Source: Pseudodonghicola xiamenensis DSM 18339
GTDB lineage: Bacteria > Pseudomonadota > Alphaproteobacteria > Rhodobacterales > Rhodobacteraceae
Assembly (NCBI RefSeq): GCF_000429365.1
Contig: NZ_AUBS01000001.1
Location: 434,001 to 498,000 of the forward strand
Reading direction: 5' to 3'
DNA length: 64,000 nucleotides
Below, in pieces: positions 47,550-58,252 of this stretch (within the stretch, counting starts at the first letter, position 1; every line of letters begins with the position of its first letter). Made by a program: the position numbers and the translations under genes. The notes beneath the pieces are model-generated. The model searched no databases and was not told where the DNA came from. It was given only the letters and a program-made list of their open reading frames with translations.

Positions 47550-48005
47550 ATGCCTACCCACTCAGAAACCCGCCAGCTGCCCTATACCGCCCAGGAGATG
47601 TACGACCTCGTGGGCGATGTGGCGAAATACCCCCAGTTCCTGCCTTGGTGCGCTGCGGCGCGGATCCGGCGCACCTTCGCTGCGGGGGCGGCCGAGGTGA
47701 TGGAGGCCGATCTGGTGATCTCCTTCAAAGTCTTCCGCGAGAAATTCGGCAGCCGGGTTACGCTCTGGCCCACTGATCTGGTGATCGACACCGAATATCT
47801 GGACGGGCCGTTCAAATTCCTCAAATCCCAGTGGAAATTCACCGACCGTCCCGAAGGTGGCTGCGATGTCGCCTTCTTCGTCGATTTCGAATTCAAGAAT
47901 GTGGTGCTGCAAAAGGTGATCGGCGTCGTTTTCAACGAGGCGATGCAACGGATCGTCAAGGCGTTCGAAAACCGGGCCGCCGCGCTTTACGGCACCCGGA
48001 CCTAG
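47550..48005 (+). CDS. Coenzyme Q-binding COQ10/RatA-type START protein
   Basis: 151 residues of the polyketide cyclase/START fold. [24 protein letters not shown] near residues 11-34 and [10 protein letters not shown] near 88 are the family signature. Mitochondrial COQ10 binds ubiquinone and aids respiration; the E. coli homologue RatA was reported as a toxin. In alphaproteobacteria the quinone role is more likely. Its stop overlaps the convergent cinA by 4 bases. Confidence 0.9.
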   Translation: MPTHSETRQLPYTAQEMYDLVGDVAKYPQFLPWCAAARIRRTFAAGAAEVMEADLVISFKVFREKFGSRVTLWPTDLVIDTEYLDGPFKFLKSQWKFTDRPEGGCDVAFFVDFEFKNVVLQKVIGVVFNEAMQRIVKAFENRAAALYGTRT

Positions 48006-48481
48006 GCGGGCAGCGCCGCCAGCAGCAGTCCCAGCGCATGATCGCGCGAGGCGGCGCGGACGTTGGCACGCCCCAGGGCGCCGAATTCCATCGTTTCTGT
48101 CATGGTTGCGCGCCCGGTCATCGCCAAGCCGAAACAGACGCGCCCCTCGGGCTTGAACTCCGATCCGCCGGGCCCGGCGATGCCGGTGATCGACACCGCG
48201 AGATCGGCGGTGGAATGGGTCAGCGCGCCCTCGGCCATTTCCCTCGCCACCTGTTCCGACACCGCGCCGAAGGCATCGAGACTGGCGCGGGTGACGCCCA
48301 GCATCTCTTCCTTGGCGCGGTTGGTATAGGTGACAAAGCCGCGCTCAACCACGTCTGAGGAACCGGGGATATCGGTCAGCGCCGCGATCACCATGCCGCC
48401 GGTGCAGCTTTCCGCCGTGGCGATATGCAGGCCGGCGCGCCGCGCACGGTCGAGCAGGGCGGTAACGTCGATCCCGCTCAT
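48002..48481 (-). CDS. CinA family nicotinamide-nucleotide amidohydrolase
   Basis: 159 residues: the stand-alone CinA C-terminal domain that deamidates NMN to NaMN (PncC type). I-A-T-A-E-S-C-T-G-G near residue 19-28 bears the catalytic serine; G-S-S-D-V-V-E-R-G-F-V-T-Y-T-N near 41 and G-I-A-G-P-G-G near 104 complete the site. The molybdopterin-binding N-terminal domain is absent. It begins 4 bases inside the end of pgpA. Confidence 0.93.
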   Translation of the reverse strand: MSGIDVTALLDRARRAGLHIATAESCTGGMVIAALTDIPGSSDVVERGFVTYTNRAKEEMLGVTRASLDAFGAVSEQVAREMAEGALTHSTADLAVSITGIAGPGGSEFKPEGRVCFGLAMTGRATMTETMEFGALGRANVRAASRDHALGLLLAALPA

Positions 48482-48963
48482 CGCATCATCACGCCGTGAT
48501 AGAGACCGGCCAGAAGGACAGTCACGATCCCGGCGAAGATCCCGGCCCAGAGATCATCCAGCATGACGCCGGCGGGATCGCTGCGGCGATCGGCGCGGCC
48601 GACCAGCCAGGGTTTCCAGATGTCGAACAGGCGAAACAGCAGAAAGGCCGCCACCGGCCCAGGCCAGACCATCGGAAAATCGCGCATCCAGAATCCCATG
48701 GCGGGGAACAGCAGTGCCAGCCACTGGCCGGCCACCTCGTCGATGACGATCTCGGAGGGGTCCTCTCCGGGGCGATCCTTCAGTTGCGCATGGACCGTGA
48801 CAAAACCCAGTACCGTCACCGCGACGAAGGCCACCACCAGCGGGATGAAGCCCAGCCAATGTTCGATGGCCCAGCCCAGCAGAACCGCCGCCAGCGACCC
48901 CCAGGTGCCGGGCGCCGGACGCAGCAGGCCGATGAAACCGAACGTGTTGATTGCGCGGAGCAT
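48478..48963 (-). CDS. pgpA: Phosphatidylglycerophosphatase A
   Basis: 161 residues, membrane-bound. Dephosphorylates PGP to phosphatidylglycerol. R-P-A-P-G-T-W-G-S-L-A-A near residue 15, D-P-S-E-I-V-I-D-E-V-A-G-Q-W near 69 and the late D-D-L-W-A-G near 134 are diagnostic, with four hydrophobic segments. It sits 3 bases after ispDF and overlaps cinA, one operon of three. Confidence 0.95.
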   Translation of the reverse strand: MLRAINTFGFIGLLRPAPGTWGSLAAVLLGWAIEHWLGFIPLVVAFVAVTVLGFVTVHAQLKDRPGEDPSEIVIDEVAGQWLALLFPAMGFWMRDFPMVWPGPVAAFLLFRLFDIWKPWLVGRADRRSDPAGVMLDDLWAGIFAGIVTVLLAGLYHGVMMR

Positions 48964-48966
48964 GGG

Positions 48967-50106
48967 CTATTCTCCGATCAATGCGACGGTAGCGAGCGCG
49001 GCGATACCTTCTTCGCGGCCGGTAAAGCCCAACCGTTCCGAGGTGGTCGCCTTGACGGAAATCCGGTCGGCCGGGATTTGCAGGATCACTGCCATCGCCT
49101 CTGCCATCGCCTCTGCATGGGGCCCGATCTTCGGGCGTTCGCAGACCAGCGTACAATCGACGTTGGAAATGCGATAGCCCATCTGCCGCGACAGATCGCC
49201 CGCGTGGCGCAGGAAGATGGCGCTGTTGGCGCCCTTCCACTGCGGATCGGAGGGGGGGAAGTGGCGGCCGATATCGCCCTGCGCCAGCGCGCCATAGATG
49301 GCATCTGTCACCGCATGCATGCCGACATCGGCGTCGGAATGGCCGACCAGCCCGTGGCCATGCGGGATGGTGACGCCGCAGAGGGTGACGTGATCCCCGG
49401 GCCCGAAGCGGTGAACGTCGTATCCGTTGCCAAGTCTGATATCCATGTGCTGCCCCAATATGCGTTCGGCCCGGGCGAAATCGCCGGGCGTGGTGATTTT
49501 CAGATTGTCCGGATCGCCCGGTACGATGGTGACCGCAAGGCCTGCGGCACGCACCACCTCGACATCGTCGGCGGCACCGCCCGTGTGGGCGGCATGGGCG
49601 GCGCGGATGGCATCGAGGTGAAAGCCCTGCGGCGTCTGCGCCGCGAAAAGGCCGTTGCGGTCCTGCACGCCAGTGACGCGGTCCTCGGCTCCGGTCCAGA
49701 GCGCATCGGTCACCGCCAGTCCGGGTGCCGCGGCAGCGCTGGTATCAAGTGCAGCGATCACGTCGCGGATCAGACGGGCAGAGACGCAGGGGCGGGCGAT
49801 GTCATGGATCAGCACGGCCTCAGCGCCGCTGCCGTCCAGCGCGGCAAGCCCGTTGCGGACCGATCCGGCGCGGTCGCTGCCGCCCTCGGCCAGGATCAAT
49901 CTCGAATCCTTTGCAAATTCATCCCATGCGGCCTTATCCTCGGGGGAAAGGACCAGCACGATCGGCCCGATCTCGGGCAGGGCGCGGAACTGTGCCAGGG
50001 TCCAGTCGGCGACCCGACGCCCGGCCAGGGGGCGCCATTGCTTGGGAATGCCGCCACCGGCCCGCTGACCGCGCCCGGCTGCCACCAGAAGGGCCGCTGT
50101 GATCAT
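48967..50106 (-). CDS. ispDF: Bifunctional IspD/IspF enzyme
   Basis: Two MEP-pathway steps in one 379-residue chain. IspD (1-220) makes CDP-methylerythritol; its nucleotide loop is [10 protein letters not shown] near residue 9-18, with K22 in I-P-K-Q-W. IspF (from about 221) cyclises it to MEcPP; its zinc site begins G-Y-D-V-H-R-F and S-D-A-D-V. The fusion is typical of alphaproteobacteria. IspE, the step between, is not in the window. The leader contains a 9-bp hairpin (50127-50149). Confidence 0.97.
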   Translation of the reverse strand: MITAALLVAAGRGQRAGGGIPKQWRPLAGRRVADWTLAQFRALPEIGPIVLVLSPEDKAAWDEFAKDSRLILAEGGSDRAGSVRNGLAALDGSGAEAVLIHDIARPCVSARLIRDVIAALDTSAAAAPGLAVTDALWTGAEDRVTGVQDRNGLFAAQTPQGFHLDAIRAAHAAHTGGAADDVEVVRAAGLAVTIVPGDPDNLKITTPGDFARAERILGQHMDIRLGNGYDVHRFGPGDHVTLCGVTIPHGHGLVGHSDADVGMHAVTDAIYGALAQGDIGRHFPPSDPQWKGANSAIFLRHAGDLSRQMGYRISNVDCTLVCERPKIGPHAEAMAEAMAVILQIPADRISVKATTSERLGFTGREEGIAALATVALIGE

Positions 50107-50126
50107 AACGCTCCGCTCCGAGAAAC

Positions 50127-50149
50127 CCGCAGCTTCGGCAAAGCTGCGG
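50127..50149. other. Hairpin in the ispDF leader region
   Basis: CCGCAGCTT and AAGCTGCGG around CGGCA, just upstream of the ispDF start, in the 201-base divergent gap with dusB. It may be an mRNA leader structure; no function is clear. The rest of the gap holds AT-rich promoter-like sequence only. Confidence 0.35.
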
Positions 50150-50307
50150 CGCCTGTTTAGGCGGTGCGGTGCAGGGAGGCAATCGTCTCGGGTGAAGTGA
50201 TTAATAATTGGGCATGTGGTCCAATCTTGGGCTGTGAAGCCCCGAGATTCATTGTGGTGGCGTCAACTGTCCCCTAATTACACCGCATATGCACAAGGAT
50301 TGGGCAA

Positions 50308-51305
<998 letters not shown>

Positions 51306-51309
<4 letters not shown>

Positions 51310-52391
51310 CGATTCCCGATACGACAATCTGGGCCTCGCTGCCGGTGCCGGCCTTTCTGATCGGCGCGGATGATACCATTCTTGACGTCAACTCCGCTGG
51401 CGAGGGGTTTTTGAACGCTTCGGCCAAATCTGTGATCGGGGCGCCGCTCTGGGATCAGGTCGCCATCGACGCACCGATCGAGGATGCCTTTGCCCGGGCG
51501 CGGACCAATGGCACGCCGCTTTTCGTCAATGACATAGACGTCGGTTCGGGCAACCGGGCGCCATTGCAATGCGCGCTGCAGATCGCGCCGCTGTCGGGGC
51601 ACCCGGGGCAGATGATCATGCTGGTGTCCCCGCGTGAGCTGGCCGGGCGCATGACCCAGAGCCATTCTGTGAAATCGGCGGCGCAATCGGCCATCGGTAT
51701 GGCCGAGATGCTGGCGCATGAGATCAAGAATCCGCTGGCTGGCATCACCGGGGCGGCGCAGCTTCTCAGTATGAACCTCGCGCCGGAAGATCTTGAATTG
51801 ACTGATCTTATTGTCGCGGAAAGCCGACGGATCGTGAAGCTGCTGGAGCAGGTCGAGCAATTCGGGAACCTGAGCCCGCCGGACATGAAGCCGGTCAATA
51901 TCCACGATGTCCTGGATCGGGCGCGCCGGTCGGCGCTGCTGGGTTTTGGCGCCCATATGAAGATCATCGAGGATTACGACCCCTCGCTGCCGCTGGCCTG
52001 GGGCGATCCCGATCAGCTGTTGCAGGTGATCCTGAACTTGCTGAAGAACGCATCGGAAGCCGCTGATCCCAAAGGCGGAACCATCCGGCTGCATACCTAT
52101 TTCGAACATTCCTTTCGGCTGCGGCGCAGCGATGGAACCGGTCAGTCGCTGCCGCTTCAGGTCGAAATCATCGACGATGGCCCCGGTCTGCCGGAAGACA
52201 TCAAGGGGGATATCTTCGATCCCTTCGTTTCGGGCCGTGAAAACGGCACCGGGCTGGGGCTGGCGCTGGTCAGCAAGATCGTTTCGGACCACGGGGGATG
52301 GATTTCCGTGACCTCGGTGCCCGGTCGTACTGTGTTTCGTTTGTCGCTGGCGCGTGTGCCGCGCGATCATGAAAGCAAGGAGAATAGCTGA
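51306..52391 (+). CDS. ntrB: Nitrogen regulation sensor kinase NtrB
   Basis: Soluble histidine kinase that phosphorylates NtrC under nitrogen limitation and is switched to phosphatase by PII. 361 residues: PAS-like sensor to about 115, dimerisation helix with H138 in L-A-H-E-I-K-N-P-L, then ATPase domain with [16 protein letters not shown] and G-T-G-L-G-L-A-L. Translation is coupled to dusB and to ntrC (one-base overlap). Confidence 0.96.
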
Positions 52392-53761
52392 TGGATGGAA
52401 CGGTTCTGGTTGCCGATGACGACCGCACGATCCGAACGGTCCTGACCCAGGCGCTGACGCGTGCCGGGTGCAAGGTCCATGCCACCTCGTCGCTGACCAC
52501 GCTGATGCGCTGGGTCGGTGAGGGCAAGGGCGACGTGGTCATCTCCGATGTGGTCATGCCGGACGGCAACGGATTGGAAATGTTGCCGAAAATTGCACAG
52601 GATCGGCCCGGGCTGCCGGTCATCGTGATCTCGGCGCAGAACACCATCATGACCGCCATCCAGGCGGCCGAGGCCGAGGCCTATGATTATCTGCCCAAAC
52701 CCTTCGATCTGCCCGACCTGATGAAGCGCACCGCCCGCGCGCTGGAGCAGAAGCGCCGCACGCCGCAGGCGCGTCAGACCGAAGAGATGCCCGAACGTCC
52801 CGACGAATTGCCGCTGGTCGGTCGTACCTCGGTGATGCAGGCACTTTACCGGCTGGTCGCCCGGGTGATGAATACGGATCTTCCGGTCTTGATCACTGGT
52901 GAAAGCGGGACGGGCAAGTCCTTGATTGCCCGCGCTATTCACGATTTCTCGGATCGCCGGACCTTGCCGTTTGTCACGGTGTCGGGGTCTGAGCTTTTGG
53001 ATCTCGAAGGACCGGCACGGGTGTTGGCACGGGTCAAGGGGGGCACCCTGCTGATTGATGAAATCGGCGATCTCGACGATGAAATCCAGGCCCGCATCGT
53101 GCGGATGATGGATGCGCCGGGCGATCATCAGCCGCGGTTCATGGCCACCAGTCAGAACGATCTTTCCACCGCGATGGAGGACGGGCGGCTGCGTCAGGAT
53201 CTGTATTATCGTTTGAGCGGCGCGACTATCCATGTGCCGGCACTGCGTGAACGGGTGGACGATATTCCGCTGCTGGCCGCGCATTTCCTTGCTCGCTCCG
53301 AACGCGAGGGGGCGCCGAAGCGGCATCTGGGCGAAGAGGCCGAAGCGCTGATCCGCGCCTATTCCTGGCCCGGCAACGTGCGTCAGCTCGAGAACGCGAT
53401 GCGTCGTCTGGTCCTGACCGGTCGGGCCGAGGAGATTGCCCGTGCCGAGGTCGAGGGGGTGCTGGGCCGCCAGCCCGAGATGGAGCCGGTGCTCGATGGC
53501 GGCGGGTCCGAAAAGCTGTCTGCTTCGGTCGCGCGGCATTTGCGCCGCTATTTCGATCTGCATGGCGACATGTTGCCGCCGCCGGGGCTCTATGCCCGTA
53601 TCCTCAAGGAGGTCGAGATCCCGCTGATCGAGATCGCACTGGAGGCGACCGGCGGAAATCAGGCCAAATGCGCCGAACTTTTGGGGATCAATCGCAATAC
53701 TTTGCGCAAGAAGATCACGGATCTGGATATTCAGGTGACACGCCGCCGCAAATTGATGTAA
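52391..53761 (+). CDS. ntrC: Nitrogen response regulator NtrC (GAFTGA-less)
   Basis: 456 residues: receiver (phospho-acceptor D53 in I-S-D-V-V-M-P-D-G), AAA+ domain with Walker A G-E-S-G-T-G-K-S near 171 and Walker B L-L-I-D-E-I-G-D near 221, and a Fis-type DNA-binding end with N-T-L-R-K-K-I. The sigma-54 contact loop GAFTGA and its flanks are deleted: the chain goes from [13 protein letters not shown] directly to [11 protein letters not shown]. capsulatus NtrC has the same loss and activates sigma-70 RNA polymerase, so this one is predicted to work without sigma-54. Confidence 0.95.
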   Translation: MDGTVLVADDDRTIRTVLTQALTRAGCKVHATSSLTTLMRWVGEGKGDVVISDVVMPDGNGLEMLPKIAQDRPGLPVIVISAQNTIMTAIQAAEAEAYDYLPKPFDLPDLMKRTARALEQKRRTPQARQTEEMPERPDELPLVGRTSVMQALYRLVARVMNTDLPVLITGESGTGKSLIARAIHDFSDRRTLPFVTVSGSELLDLEGPARVLARVKGGTLLIDEIGDLDDEIQARIVRMMDAPGDHQPRFMATSQNDLSTAMEDGRLRQDLYYRLSGATIHVPALRERVDDIPLLAAHFLARSEREGAPKRHLGEEAEALIRAYSWPGNVRQLENAMRRLVLTGRAEEIARAEVEGVLGRQPEMEPVLDGGGSEKLSASVARHLRRYFDLHGDMLPPPGLYARILKEVEIPLIEIALEATGGNQAKCAELLGINRNTLRKKITDLDIQVTRRRKLM

Positions 53762-53870
53762 AAACGCCACAGGAGCGTGGCGGTCATGCCCAGGTGCAAC
53801 CTGCGGTGCGAATAGATCACGAGATTTGGCGGTTGGTCGCGCAAGCGACACATCTTGATGAGGATGGCGG

Positions 53871-56153
53871 GTGGCAAACCAGTCACAAAAGGGGCTGTTT
53901 GCGGCAGTGAACAGATGGCGGCGGACCCGGCAGGCGCGGAATGTCGCCACGCTGGGTCTGGTCGTTCTGGGGCCGATGCTGGCCTTTGCGACCTTCACCG
54001 GGCTGGGGCCGCTGAACATGGGGGCGTCGTCGCCCTCGCTGCGCTTCATCCTGCTGGCAGATTTGATCTATGTGCTGGTGGTGGCGGCGCTGGTGCTGGG
54101 CCAGCTCGGCCGGCTGATCGTCGCGCGGCGTGCCAAATCGGCCGGGTCAAGGCTGCACCTGCGGTTGATCGGCGTGTTCACCTTTCTGGCGCTGGTGCCC
54201 ACCGTCATCGTGGCGGTTTTCGCGGTGCTGACCGTCAATATCGGGCTCGAGGGCTGGTTCTCGGACCGGGTGCGCAATGTGGTGGGCACCTCGATGGATG
54301 CCGCCCAGGCCTATGAGGACGAACACCGCCAAGCGCTCGAGGCCGACGCCCGCGCCCTGGCCAGGTTCCTCGATAGCAGCCGCAAGCTGGTTTTCTTTCT
54401 CAATGATGCGGAGCTGCGGCAGATGCTGGCTCAGGGCCAGGGCCAGATTCAGCGCGGCCTGCGCGAGGCCTATATCATCGACGGCACCGGGGAAATCCGC
54501 GCCCGGGGCGAGCGGTCCTATCTGTTCGATTTCGAAAAGCCGACGGCAGAGCAGATTGCCCAGGCCGGCAAGGCCGGGTTCACCATCATTCAGGATTGGG
54601 ACAATAACGAATTCCGCGCGCTGGTACGGCTGAACGCCTTCGTCGACCGGTTTCTCTATGTCAGCCGCGATGTCGATGGCGATATCCTGAACCTGCTCGA
54701 CGATACCAAACAGACGGTTGTGCTCTATCAGCAGCTCGAACGCGAAAGGGGCCGGGTGCTGTTCGAATTCGGGCTGCTCTACCTGGGCTTCGCGGTCATC
54801 CTGATCCTTGCCGCAGTCTGGCTGGGGCTGTGGTTCGCGGAACGGCTGTCGCGCCCGGTGGGCCGGCTGACGACGGCGGCGCAACGGGTGGGCGCGGGCG
54901 ATCTTGACATGCAGGTGGTCGAGGAGGAGGGCGATGACGAAATCGCGCTTTTGGGGCGGTATTTCAACCAGATGACCCGGCAGCTCAAGGTGCAGCGCGA
55001 AACGCTTCTCGACAATACCCGCCATATCGAGGCGCGACGCCGGCTGTTCGATTCCGTTCTGTCTTCGGTTACCTCGGGTGTGGTCGGGCTGGATAACGAG
55101 GGGCGGATCACATTCGTCAACCGCTCGGCCGAGCGGTTGCTGGGCTGGACCGGGGACGAGACCGCCCTGTCACTGACCCTCGCGGTGCCGGAGTTCGGGC
55201 CGTTGTTCGACCGGCTGCGCTGCGCCTCGAACGGGATCGCCCAGGGCGAGGTCAAGGTCAGCCGGCACGGTCAGCTTGAACATCTGCTGGTGCGGATGTC
55301 GACACGGGCCAATACCGACGGCGGGCTCGAGGGCTATGTGGTGGCCTTCGACGATGTGACCGATCTGGTCAGCGCCCAGCGGATGGCGGCCTGGGGCGAT
55401 GTGGCGCGACGCATCGCGCATGAGATCAAGAACCCGTTGACGCCGATCCAGCTCAGCGCCGAGCGGATCAAGCGCAAATTCTCGCCGAAACTGGCTGAGG
55501 CCGATTGCGATCAGTTGCAGTCGATGACCGATGTGATCGTGCGCCAGACCAATGATCTGCGTCGCATCGTTGACGAGTTCTCGAAATTCGCGCGCATGCC
55601 CGAACCCGAGCGGCGCGAGGATGATCTGGTCAAGATCGTGCGCGACGCGGTGTTGCTGCAGCAGACCGGGCAGCCGGGGGTCAAGGTGTCGGCCGATCTG
55701 CCTGACGCGCCGCTGTTGGCCGAGGTTGACGCCACCATGCTGTCGCAGGCGCTGACCAATCTGATCAAGAACGCCGGCGAGGCGGTCCAGAGCCTACGCG
55801 ACAGGGGCGTGCCCGAGGGATACCGCCCGGAAATCCGGGTGCGCCTGACCAAGACGCAGGACGGCAGCGAGATCACGGTCGCCGACAATGGCATCGGCTT
55901 GCCGGAAGATCGCGCGCGGTTGTTCGAACCCTATGTGACGACACGTGACGAGGGCACCGGCCTCGGCCTGCCCATCGTCAAGAAGATCATCGAAGAACAT
56001 GGCGGCAGCCTCGCGCTTGAGGATGCTCCGGTCTTCGATGGACAGCAGCATTTCGGCGCGATGGCGGTGATCCGTCTGCCCAGGGTGGAGGCTCCGGACC
56101 AGAACCGGGGGCTCCATCACAGCAAGAAGAATTTAATAGCAGGTCTGACATGA
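53871..56153 (+). CDS. ntrY: Sensor kinase NtrY
   Basis: 760-residue membrane kinase, linked to nitrogen, redox and envelope regulation in alphaproteobacteria. Four hydrophobic segments: three in the first 120 residues and one near 300-320. Then come HAMP (about 320-375), PAS (about 385-500), the phospho-acceptor H517 in [13 protein letters not shown], and the ATPase domain with N-L-I-K-N-A-G-E-A, D-N-G-I-G-L-P and G-T-G-L-G-L-P. GTG 53871 is chosen because GAGGA lies 6 bases upstream. It is coupled to ntrX by a 4-base overlap. Confidence 0.96.
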   Translation: MANQSQKGLFAAVNRWRRTRQARNVATLGLVVLGPMLAFATFTGLGPLNMGASSPSLRFILLADLIYVLVVAALVLGQLGRLIVARRAKSAGSRLHLRLIGVFTFLALVPTVIVAVFAVLTVNIGLEGWFSDRVRNVVGTSMDAAQAYEDEHRQALEADARALARFLDSSRKLVFFLNDAELRQMLAQGQGQIQRGLREAYIIDGTGEIRARGERSYLFDFEKPTAEQIAQAGKAGFTIIQDWDNNEFRALVRLNAFVDRFLYVSRDVDGDILNLLDDTKQTVVLYQQLERERGRVLFEFGLLYLGFAVILILAAVWLGLWFAERLSRPVGRLTTAAQRVGAGDLDMQVVEEEGDDEIALLGRYFNQMTRQLKVQRETLLDNTRHIEARRRLFDSVLSSVTSGVVGLDNEGRITFVNRSAERLLGWTGDETALSLTLAVPEFGPLFDRLRCASNGIAQGEVKVSRHGQLEHLLVRMSTRANTDGGLEGYVVAFDDVTDLVSAQRMAAWGDVARRIAHEIKNPLTPIQLSAERIKRKFSPKLAEADCDQLQSMTDVIVRQTNDLRRIVDEFSKFARMPEPERREDDLVKIVRDAVLLQQTGQPGVKVSADLPDAPLLAEVDATMLSQALTNLIKNAGEAVQSLRDRGVPEGYRPEIRVRLTKTQDGSEITVADNGIGLPEDRARLFEPYVTTRDEGTGLGLPIVKKIIEEHGGSLALEDAPVFDGQQHFGAMAVIRLPRVEAPDQNRGLHHSKKNLIAGLT

Positions 56154-57559
56154 GTGATATTCTGATTGTGGACGATGAACGCGATATCCGGGAACTGATT
56201 TCGGATATTCTCGAGGACGAAGGCTATGTGACCCGCAAGGCGGGCAATTCCGACGACTGCATGGCCGCGATCAATGCCGAGGCGCCGGCGCTTCTGATCC
56301 TCGATATCTGGCTGAAGGACAGTCGGATGGACGGGATCGACATCCTGAAGACCGTCAAGCGCGACAATCCGGATGTGCCGGTGGTGATCATCTCAGGCCA
56401 TGGCAATATCGAAATCGCCGTCGCCGCGATCAAGCAGGGCGCTTACGACTTCATCGAGAAGCCGTTCAATATCGACCAGCTCATGGTGGTGATCCGCCGC
56501 GCGATGGAGGCCTCGCGGCTGCGGCGCGAGAACAGCTCGCTCAAGCGGCGCGAGGTGGCCAGTTCCGAGATGATCGGCCAGAGCGCCGCGTTCCGCACCC
56601 TGATGGGGCAGCTTGACAAGGTGACGAAATCCAATGGCCGGGTGATGCTGACCGGCCCGGCGGGCTCGGGCAAGGAAATTGCCGCGCGTTACGTGCATGC
56701 GAATTCGAACCGGGCCAATGCGCCCTTTGTCAGCGTCAATTGCGCCAGCATCGAGCCCGAGCGGATGGAAGAGGTTCTGTTCGGCCGCGAGACCTCGGAG
56801 CGTGGGGTGGAGCCGGGCCTGCTGGAAGAGGCTCACGGCGGCGTGATCTTCTTTGACGAGGTGGCAGATATGCCGCTGGGCACCCAGTCCAAGATCTTGC
56901 GGGTGTTGGTCGATCAGCAGTTCCAGCGTGTCGGCGGTGCCGACAAGGTGCGGGTCGACCTGCGGGTGATCTCTTCGACCAATCGCGATCTTGAGACGGA
57001 GATTGCCGAGGGGCGGTTCCGCGAGGAGCTGTTTCACCGTCTGAACGTGGTGCCGATCGCGGTGCCGTCGCTGGAGGAACGGCGCGAGGATATCCCGGTG
57101 CTGGCCCAGTATTTCATCGAGGCCTGCCATGCCGGGCAGGGGCTGCCCCTGCGCGATCTGTCCGACGAGGCGGTGACGCTGATGCAGACGATGGTCTGGC
57201 CGGGCAATGTGCGTCAGCTCAAGAACCTGATCGAACGGGTGCTGATCCTGGGCGAGGGCACCGGAGCGATCGAGGCGAGCGAGCTGCCCAGTGACGAGGA
57301 GAAGACCTCGGAAGACGGTCGTGTGGTGCTGTCGGGTGCCTTGGCGACCCTGCCGCTGCGCGAGGCGCGCGAGGCCTTCGAACGCGAATACCTGCTGACG
57401 CAGATCAACCGGTTCGGTGGCAATATCAGCCGCACCGCCAGTTTCGTGGGGATGGAACGCAGCGCGTTGCATCGCAAGCTGAAGTCGCTGGGCGTGGTGA
57501 CGACGACGAAATCCGGTGCCCGGGTGGCGCGGGTGGACGTTGACGAGGCCGTGGACTAA
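56150..57559 (+). CDS. ntrX: Response regulator NtrX (GAFTGA-less)
   Basis: 469 residues: receiver with D52 in L-I-L-D-I-W-L-K-D, AAA+ domain with Walker A G-P-A-G-S-G-K-E near residue 172 and Walker B V-I-F-F-D-E-V-A-D near 226, Fis-type C-terminus (N-I-S-R-T-A-S-F-V-G-M-E-R-S-A-L-H-R-K-L). The GAFTGA loop is missing here too: after L-F-G-R-E the chain reads T-S-E-R-G-V-E-P-G-L-L-E-E-A. Sigma-54 independent action is inferred. Convergent with the lipoprotein gene; a GNRA-loop hairpin lies between (57606-57623). Confidence 0.96.
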   Translation: MSDILIVDDERDIRELISDILEDEGYVTRKAGNSDDCMAAINAEAPALLILDIWLKDSRMDGIDILKTVKRDNPDVPVVIISGHGNIEIAVAAIKQGAYDFIEKPFNIDQLMVVIRRAMEASRLRRENSSLKRREVASSEMIGQSAAFRTLMGQLDKVTKSNGRVMLTGPAGSGKEIAARYVHANSNRANAPFVSVNCASIEPERMEEVLFGRETSERGVEPGLLEEAHGGVIFFDEVADMPLGTQSKILRVLVDQQFQRVGGADKVRVDLRVISSTNRDLETEIAEGRFREELFHRLNVVPIAVPSLEERREDIPVLAQYFIEACHAGQGLPLRDLSDEAVTLMQTMVWPGNVRQLKNLIERVLILGEGTGAIEASELPSDEEKTSEDGRVVLSGALATLPLREAREAFEREYLLTQINRFGGNISRTASFVGMERSALHRKLKSLGVVTTTKSGARVARVDVDEAVD

Positions 57560-57605
57560 CGGCGCAGGCCCGGACGCCCACCCCGAGCGGCACGGTGTCG
57601 GGCGG

Positions 57606-57623
57606 GCCCGTCGCAAGACGGGC
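57606..57623. other. Hairpin between ntrX and the lipoprotein gene
   Basis: GCCCGTC and GACGGGC around GCAA, in the 102-base convergent gap. No T-run on either strand, so termination is uncertain. Confidence 0.4.
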
Positions 57624-57661
57624 GCTCCGCGGGCATAACTGGTGGTCGGTGGCTTATATCA

Positions 57662-58138
57662 TCACGATCTGTTGACGATCTGCCACGTGCCGTCCTTGTT
57701 GCGGATCACGCAGGAATTTCCTGTCAGTTCCGGCAGTACCCGGGTCACGCCCGGCGGCGTGGCGGATTTGACCTCGGGCGGGCAGACCGGCAGTTTCACC
57801 GGGCTATAGCCTTTCTCGGCCATGCAGAGCTGTTTGACCCGGTCGCGGAGACCGGCGTTGGCATCATAGCTGTAAACCTCGCCATTCATCCAGTATCCCG
57901 GTCGGTTCCAGCAGTTTCCCTTGTTGTCGCAGACCCGCGGCCCGGGGACATAGGTGGGCGGCATCTGGCGGATCTGGGTGGCCACTGGCGCCTGTTTCAG
58001 CGCTTCGACATCGCAACGGGTGGTTTCCTGCTGCATTCGGGCGACGGAGACGCCGGGCCGGTAATACAGCGACATCGGCGCGCAGCCGGCAATCAGGGCA
58101 GCGGCACAGATCGACAGGAGGATCGGTTTCTTGCTCAT
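57662..58138 (-). CDS. Small lipoprotein, unrecognised
   Basis: 158 residues from MSKKPILLS. A lipoprotein signal peptide ends in the lipobox L-I-A-G-C (cysteine at 19), so the protein is lipid-anchored, probably in the periplasm or outer membrane. The mature part has six cysteines, including C-D-N-K-G-N-C near residue 70, and a strand-rich end (S-C-V-I-R-N-K-D-G-T-W-Q-I-V). No named domain recognised. It interrupts the otherwise plus-strand ntrX-trkA block. Confidence 0.8.
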   Translation of the reverse strand: MSKKPILLSICAAALIAGCAPMSLYYRPGVSVARMQQETTRCDVEALKQAPVATQIRQMPPTYVPGPRVCDNKGNCWNRPGYWMNGEVYSYDANAGLRDRVKQLCMAEKGYSPVKLPVCPPEVKSATPPGVTRVLPELTGNSCVIRNKDGTWQIVNRS

Positions 58139-58252
58139 GCCAGCAGAATGCCGCAGTCGGCGGGCGGAGACAATTGAATTGACCGTCCCGGGGCCTTCTG
58201 TCATTCAAAACATTCTGGCGGGCAGACGGTCGGCGGAAACGCGAGAGAGGCG

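Noticed and set aside
48496..50160. 554-codon plus-strand ORF over pgpA and ispDF
   Set aside because: Antisense shadow of an intact operon.
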